A stretch of 64,000 bases of DNA from assembly GCF_002356295.1 (NCBI RefSeq), contig NZ_AP018042.1, positions 5,488,361 through 5,552,360 of the forward strand, written 5' to 3'. The first letter of the stretch is position 1; each line of letters opens with the position of its first letter. The notes below the pieces were generated by a model. It was not told where the DNA came from. It made no database searches and was given only the letters and a program-made list of their open reading frames with translations. The DNA comes from Labilibaculum antarcticum (GTDB taxonomy: Bacteria > Bacteroidota > Bacteroidia > Bacteroidales > Marinifilaceae). The position numbers were made by a program, and so were the translations under genes. This document shows, in pieces, positions 59,182 to 64,000 of the stretch.

Positions 59182-59880
59182 ATGGATTATCAATCTGATT
59201 TTGAAAAATGGAAAGAAAGAATTGAAGCACGTCCTTTAGCAGAAGTGAAGTTACCGAACCAACCTATCGACGAGGTGACTGCCAGCGCAGAAACACTCGC
59301 CATAGAGGCAATTAAAGACAAAGACGAATTTACAAAGGCCGGAATGGATATCACTATTATTGAGGATATTCCCAGCCTGTCGGGTGCTGTAAGATATTGT
59401 CAGGCAGAATGGATGAGCGAATACCTTGCCCGTCAGGATGCGCAAAAGGAATGGTTGGAAAAATCTCCATTTGCCTATCAACAACACGATGAATTACTTC
59501 ACAATTTCAAGTTTGCCTATCGTAACGATCCTGATATACTAACGAAGGTAATGCGAATTAATAATGGAAACGGACATGTAGATATGGTACAAGACCTTAT
59601 TGAACTGGCTGTGTTAGGTGAAAAGAATCCTAAGCCACTTCGTGAAATAGGATATAAAACAACAGGTCTTAAGGACATAAAGACACTTTCCCATAACATG
59701 GCGGAATTGTTGGCATCATCTAACGGAAGCACCAACGATAGCAGTAAGGTTAAACTACTAAGAGATAAAGCTTTCACATTACTATCGGAACGTGTTAGTA
59801 TCATTCGTGAATATGGCCGCTATCTATTTTGGAAAGATAATAGTAGAAGAGAGAAATACTATAATAATTACAAAGGATAA
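59182..59880 (+). CDS. Unknown soluble helical protein with structured leader
   Basis: A 232-residue protein from the ATG at 59182. Earlier starts (TTG 59119, ATG 59146) lie within the folded leader and are rejected. It is rich in charged residues and predicted helices (DYQSDFEKWKERIEARPLAE, ETLAIEAIKDKDEFTKAGMD, CQAEWMSEYLARQDAQKEW, KLLRDKAFTLLSERVSIIRE), with no signal peptide or membrane segment. I do not recognise the family and propose no function. It is monocistronic, between the regulator 2 promoter region and a strong terminator. Confidence 0.8.
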   Translation: MDYQSDFEKWKERIEARPLAEVKLPNQPIDEVTASAETLAIEAIKDKDEFTKAGMDITIIEDIPSLSGAVRYCQAEWMSEYLARQDAQKEWLEKSPFAYQQHDELLHNFKFAYRNDPDILTKVMRINNGNGHVDMVQDLIELAVLGEKNPKPLREIGYKTTGLKDIKTLSHNMAELLASSNGSTNDSSKVKLLRDKAFTLLSERVSIIREYGRYLFWKDNSRREKYYNNYKG

Positions 59881-59900
59881 TAAAAACCCTTGAATTCATT

Positions 59901-59940
59901 AGCCCCGAGGCAGGTCACCCCCTCCCTCGGGGCTTTTTTT
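59901..59940 (+). terminator. Strong rho-independent terminator
   Basis: AGCCCCGAGG (59901-59910) pairs perfectly with CCTCGGGGCT (59925-59934), followed by a run of T residues. It ends the 59182-59880 transcript. Confidence 0.95.
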
Positions 59941-59945
59941 ATCTC

Positions 59946-60150
59946 AATAGGTCAAAAAAACGATCTCAACAGGCTTGTATCACCCTCCCATTGGCATGAG
60001 TATACCATCAATAGGCTTGAAAACGTAAATAATAGGCTTGCATATGCTTCCCATTGACTTGAAATCGGCTTCAATAGTCTTGAAAACGATCTCAACAGGC
60101 TTGTATCACCCTCCCATCGGCATGAATATTCAATAAATTGGCTTGAAAAA
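59946..60150. repeat. Array of ten ~21-bp-periodic degenerate units (core AAYAGGCTTG)
   Basis: Units begin at 59946, 59968, 59990, 60010, 60031, 60053, 60073, 60094, 60116 and 60137; every step is 20-22 bp. The unit starts are AATAGGTC, AACAGGCTTG, ATTGGCATG, AATAGGCTTG (twice), ATTGACTTG, AATAGTCTTG, AACAGGCTTG, ATCGGCATG and ATTGGCTTG. Units 2 and 8 share ACAGGCTTGTATCACCCTCC. All point the same way. The array lies between two convergent terminators, with no ORF. The unit ATAGTCTT also appears in the 9.7-kb array. Confidence 0.8.
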
Positions 60151-60176
60151 AGAAGATGCCCAACCAGACATCTTCT
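60145..60176 (-). terminator. Terminator of the tail-bearing lipoprotein gene
   Basis: AGAAGATG (60151-60158) pairs with CATCTTCT (60169-60176) around a 10-nt loop; on the minus strand six T residues follow. Confidence 0.9.
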
Positions 60177-60208
60177 AACTCATCATATTCCTGTAACTCA
60201 ACTCAAAT

Positions 60209-61834
60209 TTATCTACGTCTGCCTTTTCCAGAAGATCCGCCACCAGTAGATCCGCCGCCAGAAGATCCACCATCATCTACATGATCGTCACCGCCTTCGG
60301 ATGTGGAGTCGTCGGTTGTGGAGTCATCTCCTTTTCCTGAAGGTCTCCTAGAATGAGATTCTTCCTCTGGCACAAAATTGAAAGGAGCAAACTCTCCGCG
60401 TGGAATATCAAAATCCTTATTCCAGGTAGGTGTTGCCATTTCCCAAACCAAAAATTCTTCATTGTTATGAATAACCTCAAGGGCTTGCACATAATCATCT
60501 GCCTGACAAGCAAATCCAAGTGCACCTGATGTTGACTGGCCTTCCTTATCAGTATACCTGTATATTGCATTTGCCTCAACAGTTAACGGAGCATTCCCCA
60601 TCAATATTTCATGTAATTCTAAATCCTCAGCAAGAGTCTCAGTATGAGAACCTACTAAAACACCATCAACGTAATCACCAACAAGGGTCACATAATCAAC
60701 AAGGGTTTCCTGAAATTTTGTTCTATCATACTCAAAACCGGAATAATCTACATAGTAACGATATAGCGAATAATTATGCTTATCTGTTTTATCCATCATT
60801 CGAATTTCCTGTTTCACAGTAGGCAGAAAACAAGTGACGTTTGCACCTGTAACTTCTGGTATGCCCATAAACAAGTTTACAAAAACAATTTCATCAATAA
60901 TTAGCGTATTGGTTTTATCGGAACCAGCAGAAATACAAGCAGCAGCCAAATTCATAATCAGTTGATCTGGCTCAGATATCTCAGGATAAGATTTTGCTCC
61001 ACCTGTCCACTCTTTATCAACTCTAAATTGCATGTCATATCCACCATAGCCATTGTCTTCCCCAATTAAGAATTTCAGTCCGTTCTCGTCGGCTCCGCCA
61101 TCAAATCCGTGTAGCAGAAGCTCTTTGTAAATGGCTAAATTCTCAAGAGGTGAGTCAATTGGTTTATCATCTACCAAAGCATCTTCAGTTCGCAGCATCA
61201 TAATTCTTCCGCAAAAATCGCGGGTCACATTGGCAACAGTTCCATCGCCAAAATTTTTAATTACCTCAGTTAATCGTTTCGAAATAACTGTAGATGGTGA
61301 CCGAATGATATTTAAACGACCCATCTCAATTGGCACAACATGAAGAGCTACCGTTGGAAGGACCTCGCCTTCAGCATCGTAAAGAGCAATTACATTATCT
61401 GCTCCCACAACATAACCATCAACAGGTTCAATTAAGCGGTTATCTGTGATGGGAACTAGATCATCATCGGGATTAGTTAGAGGCTCATAAGTCACGTATC
61501 CATTTTCGTCTCGAACCAAAACATCCAGATAAAAAGAGGTATCCAATTTAGGATTCACAACATCGATTATTCCGTAAACCCAATTATCCTGATAATCTGC
61601 GCGGTAGTTCAAGTCGTAAAGTATTGGAACCCCACTATTATCACGTTCCATTACCCATAAGTCTCCATACAAATCGGCTTGGTCGACTTCTGTTTGTTTT
61701 CCTCCTTTTTTCAAAACAAGGTTTTCATTTCCCTGATTCTCTTCCGGCTCAAGATATTCATCCTGACAGGCCGAGAAAAAAGCAAATCCTATGATCAATA
61801 AGATCACACAGGGTGTAGCTAAAAAATTTTTCAT
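60209..61834 (-). CDS. Unknown lipoprotein with Asp/Ser/Gly-rich C-terminal tail
   Basis: A 541-residue lipoprotein (lipobox FFSAC, Cys23) followed by an acidic linker (QDEYLEPEENQGNE). The body (about 50-475) is beta-rich and not recognised; it contains DLYGDLWVMERD, VYGIIDVVNPKLDTSFYLDV and several Cys. From about 485 the chain is low-complexity: SHSRRPSGKGDDSTTDDSTS, then Gly-Gly-Gly-Ser repeats, ending GKGRRR. The tail does not match T9SS type A or B domains. Its own terminator lies 33 bp beyond the stop, and the divergent neighbour is a LuxR-type regulator. No function is proposed. Confidence 0.75.
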   Translation of the reverse strand: MKNFLATPCVILLIIGFAFFSACQDEYLEPEENQGNENLVLKKGGKQTEVDQADLYGDLWVMERDNSGVPILYDLNYRADYQDNWVYGIIDVVNPKLDTSFYLDVLVRDENGYVTYEPLTNPDDDLVPITDNRLIEPVDGYVVGADNVIALYDAEGEVLPTVALHVVPIEMGRLNIIRSPSTVISKRLTEVIKNFGDGTVANVTRDFCGRIMMLRTEDALVDDKPIDSPLENLAIYKELLLHGFDGGADENGLKFLIGEDNGYGGYDMQFRVDKEWTGGAKSYPEISEPDQLIMNLAAACISAGSDKTNTLIIDEIVFVNLFMGIPEVTGANVTCFLPTVKQEIRMMDKTDKHNYSLYRYYVDYSGFEYDRTKFQETLVDYVTLVGDYVDGVLVGSHTETLAEDLELHEILMGNAPLTVEANAIYRYTDKEGQSTSGALGFACQADDYVQALEVIHNNEEFLVWEMATPTWNKDFDIPRGEFAPFNFVPEEESHSRRPSGKGDDSTTDDSTSEGGDDHVDDGGSSGGGSTGGGSSGKGRRR

Positions 61835-62092
61835 GGTTTAAGGTTTTTAAAGTGAACTTAAATTATATCTTAACTAAAAACGTAAGAGAGATGATATGAT
61901 ACATTAAGTTAGCCAAAGCAGTGAAAATCATCAATCCTCATTCTGTCCATTTTTTCAAACCACTATGCTCATGTCATTTCAACAAAACAACGAATACAAT
62001 CATCATAACAACTAGTTATAACACAAAATATTAATTAAATTTTATGTTGCTTTAAAAAAAACGCGTAACTTAATTATAGAAACAAAAACGAC

Positions 62093-62785
62093 ATGCAAAA
62101 GGAAAAATCGATCAAGATATTGGTATCCTACGATCAATGTATGGTAGCTGAGGGTTTGGACGCAATTCTATCCAAGCACAAACAATTTTGTTTAAGCAGT
62201 TTAAGAAAAAACAACATCAATCTCCATCAAATAATAAGTACAGAGCAACCCGACTTGTTAATTACAGAGTTTTCCAATATCTCTAAACGAAGTATTAATT
62301 ACTTAGTTCAATTGCATAAAACTATACCTAAATTGAAAATTCTGGTCATCTCAGACGTGCCTCCACACGAATTTTTAAAATCCATTATCCATTCTATAGA
62401 TGGCTACTTAATTCGCTCATGCTCTTCGGAGAAATTGATTTTGGCTATTGAAGAAATTATCACAAATGGAAAGTATATTTGCTCAAAACTGATTCCTATT
62501 CTTATTGAGGAGGATTCGCAGAATAATCATGAGATTGAACTCACTGAGCGTGAAAAGGAAATTCTATCGCAGTTATTTATAGCGAAAGACAATTCGGAAA
62601 TTGCAGAAACACTAAACATCAGTCAAACAACCGTTCGAACTCATTTAAAAAATATCCGCAATAAATTTGGTGATATCAACCAAATTCAGATGATGCACTA
62701 TGCCTGTAATAAAAGCTTGCATAAAGACAACTGCATGCCTTTATGCCCGAACTGCAGATTTTTCAGTAAAAAAGTGAATAATTAA
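62093..62785 (+). CDS. LuxR/NarL-type regulator with pseudo-receiver and Cys-rich tail
   Basis: A 230-residue cytoplasmic regulator. Residues 6-125 have the receiver fold (IKILVSYDQCMVAEGLDAIL, PDLLITEF, LKILVISDV, GYLIRSCSSEKL), but the phospho-acceptor Asp is Glu59, the acidic pair is reduced to one Asp (YD), and the beta-5 Lys is Arg108. Residues 148-195 are a LuxR HTH (LTEREKEILSQLFIAKDN, ISQTTVRTHLKNIR). The tail carries Cys205, 214, 218 and 221 (C-x8-C-x3-C-x2-C), which could bind a metal or sense redox. It is unlikely to respond to a normal kinase. It is divergent from the tail-bearing lipoprotein and overlaps the convergent receptor gene by four bases. Confidence 0.88.
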   Translation: MQKEKSIKILVSYDQCMVAEGLDAILSKHKQFCLSSLRKNNINLHQIISTEQPDLLITEFSNISKRSINYLVQLHKTIPKLKILVISDVPPHEFLKSIIHSIDGYLIRSCSSEKLILAIEEIITNGKYICSKLIPILIEEDSQNNHEIELTEREKEILSQLFIAKDNSEIAETLNISQTTVRTHLKNIRNKFGDINQIQMMHYACNKSLHKDNCMPLCPNCRFFSKKVNN

Positions 62786-64000
62786 AAGTCAAGCACAATT
62801 CCAATAGTCGGAATCATACTTCCATCCTCTTCGGCAAGCTGCACTAAATTTCTAGGAGTAACAATGCTTCCCTGATCATCTCTTTGAAGAACATATTCAG
62901 GTGCCTGCGGTGATTCTCGCATCAACATGTTTTGAATTTCTAAAAATAAATCCAACGAAAGCTTTTTAAAATTCCACTTCTTATCAATACGCACATCCAA
63001 TTGACTAAATACACCTAATTTTTGCTCCCCAAGCCTGCTGTAATCCAATACAATATCCGGGTAACGAACGGTAGTTTCCTCTATGTTAGTTGGAACAAAG
63101 GGTGTTTCACCAGCAAAACGATAACGCGCACTTATTTCCCAATTTTTATTGAGTTTGTATCCCCCTGTAAAAGACACTAAATGCCGGCTATCCCACACCG
63201 ATGGTAAATACTTACTTCTATCGAATCCGGTAAATTCACTGTAGAAAAAAGTGTAAGAAAAAATCCCGTAAAAGCGATGACTTAGCTTTTGCTGAAAAAG
63301 AAATTCCAAACCATATGATCGTCCTTTGCCTACCGATTTCACCTCCTCGTTTCCAAGCACATTAAAATCGGCTCCTTTATTGGCGAGCGAAACTTGATCT
63401 TGAACTGAGACAGGATAATCTTCGTAACGTTTGTAAAACCCTTCAACACTTACATTTGAAGCAGGCCCAATGATTCGCTCGAATCCCAATACGTAATGAT
63501 CGCTTCGGGTATAATCCACATCTTTATTCAAAAACACATCATTCTCTTTATAACCAAGTATGGTATATGGAGGCAATTTGTAGTATCGTCCTACACTTGC
63601 GTTGATTTTCCAATCGTCGGCAAATTCGTAGGACAAAGCCAAACGTGGTGAAAGGGTAGCCAGAAAATCATTTCCCTGAGTAAAACTATCACCATCGCTT
63701 CTGAATCCGAAGGAGAAATCAAGCTTCTGATCGAAAAACGATTTTGTAGCATTAGCAAACAGCCCGTACTTCAAAAAATCAATTTTCGTATTGTACTGAA
63801 ATCCCTCATTTGTATCAATGGTTTTATTTTCGTAATCGCTTCTTTGCACATTAAAACCACCCGATAATCTCCAATCTTTGGCATAATAGGTCAGGCTGTA
63901 TCGCAGCTTTGTTTCCATTTCGCGGGAATCATTCTTAAAATACAGATCTGCTTGATTTACATTATCACCGTATCTCGAAAAGTCATTTACCAGCAAATTG
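62782..64000 (-). CDS. TonB-dependent receptor, N-terminus beyond the window
   Basis: The last 405 or so residues of an outer-membrane TonB-dependent receptor; the frame remains open to the window edge. Alternating strands of a beta barrel are clear (KLRYSLTYYAKDWRLSGGFN, YGLEFLFQQKLSHRFYGIFS, WEISARYRFAGETPFVPTN, and the aromatic end PTIGIVLDF). The plug domain and substrate cannot be seen. It is not obviously a SusC type and no susD follows. It converges on the LuxR-type regulator gene with a 4-bp overlap. Confidence 0.88.
   Translation of the reverse strand, partial: NLLVNDFSRYGDNVNQADLYFKNDSREMETKLRYSLTYYAKDWRLSGGFNVQRSDYENKTIDTNEGFQYNTKIDFLKYGLFANATKSFFDQKLDFSFGFRSDGDSFTQGNDFLATLSPRLALSYEFADDWKINASVGRYYKLPPYTILGYKENDVFLNKDVDYTRSDHYVLGFERIIGPASNVSVEGFYKRYEDYPVSVQDQVSLANKGADFNVLGNEEVKSVGKGRSYGLEFLFQQKLSHRFYGIFSYTFFYSEFTGFDRSKYLPSVWDSRHLVSFTGGYKLNKNWEISARYRFAGETPFVPTNIEETTVRYPDIVLDYSRLGEQKLGVFSQLDVRIDKKWNFKKLSLDLFLEIQNMLMRESPQAPEYVLQRDDQGSIVTPRNLVQLAEEDGSMIPTIGIVLDF

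Noticed and set aside
59946-60150. CRISPR array
   Set aside because: Units are only 20-22 bp in total with a degenerate core; there are no constant repeats of 25-40 bp, no unique spacers, and no cas genes.

Overview
The window comes from a member of the Bacteroidota. The signs are AT-rich DNA, SusC/SusD pairs, lipoproteins, two enzymes with C-terminal type IX secretion (T9SS) sorting domains, Bacteroidota-type promoters (TTTG, then TAnnTTTG) and periplasmic propeller regulators. The gene style recalls marine Marinifilaceae or Marinilabiliales, but that placement is inference only.

Left part (1-8.5 kb): the 3' part of ligA, a 12-copy heptamer repeat, a DnaQ-like exonuclease, a small conserved protein, an LpoB-like lipoprotein with its COG3014-like partner, an H-NOX haem protein with a degenerate haem-propionate motif, an esterase-TPR protein, a YceI protein and an AraC regulator.

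Junction (8.5-10.6 kb): an intact tRNA-Arg(ACG) with promoter and terminator, then a decayed tandem copy of the whole tRNA-terminator unit, then about 1.4 kb without genes. This stretch holds a striking 20-bp-periodic inverted motif array and several orphan hairpins or dispersed-repeat relics.

Main part (10.6-58.9 kb): one very large beta-glucan utilisation locus, all on the minus strand. Read in the direction of transcription it runs: propeller/HTH regulator 2; susC2-susD2-PKD binding protein; two GH16 lipoproteins; a sugar porter; a putative cytoplasmic beta-glucan phosphorylase; three GH17 genes; an MFS carrier; GH30; a clan-A hydrolase lipoprotein; a mutarotase-like protein; a second clan-A hydrolase; an MFS carrier; regulator 1; GH30; GH5 (T9SS); susC1 (interrupted by one in-frame stop)-susD1-binding protein; CBM-GH16; a GH3 relic; intact GH3; GH16 (T9SS). 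The likely logic is that surface GH16/GH30/GH5 enzymes cut laminarin-like beta-1,3/1,6-glucan, SusCD imports the oligosaccharides, periplasmic GH3, GH17 and clan-A enzymes trim them, MFS carriers bring products into the cytoplasm, and cytoplasmic GH17 and phosphorylase finish the job.

Right part (58.9-64 kb): an unknown protein preceded by a strongly folded, unrecognised RNA leader; a second 21-bp-periodic array between two convergent terminators; a lipoprotein with a Gly/Ser/Asp-rich tail; a LuxR-type regulator with Glu at the phospho-acceptor site and a four-Cys tail; and the C-terminal part of a TonB-dependent receptor.

The observations least explained by known families are the two phased repeat arrays that share an ATAGTCTT core, the folded leader at 59083-59155, the decayed tRNA duplication, the degenerate H-NOX, and the pseudo-receiver regulator. 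One spot (45230-45241) matches an Illumina adapter end and should be checked as a possible assembly artefact.
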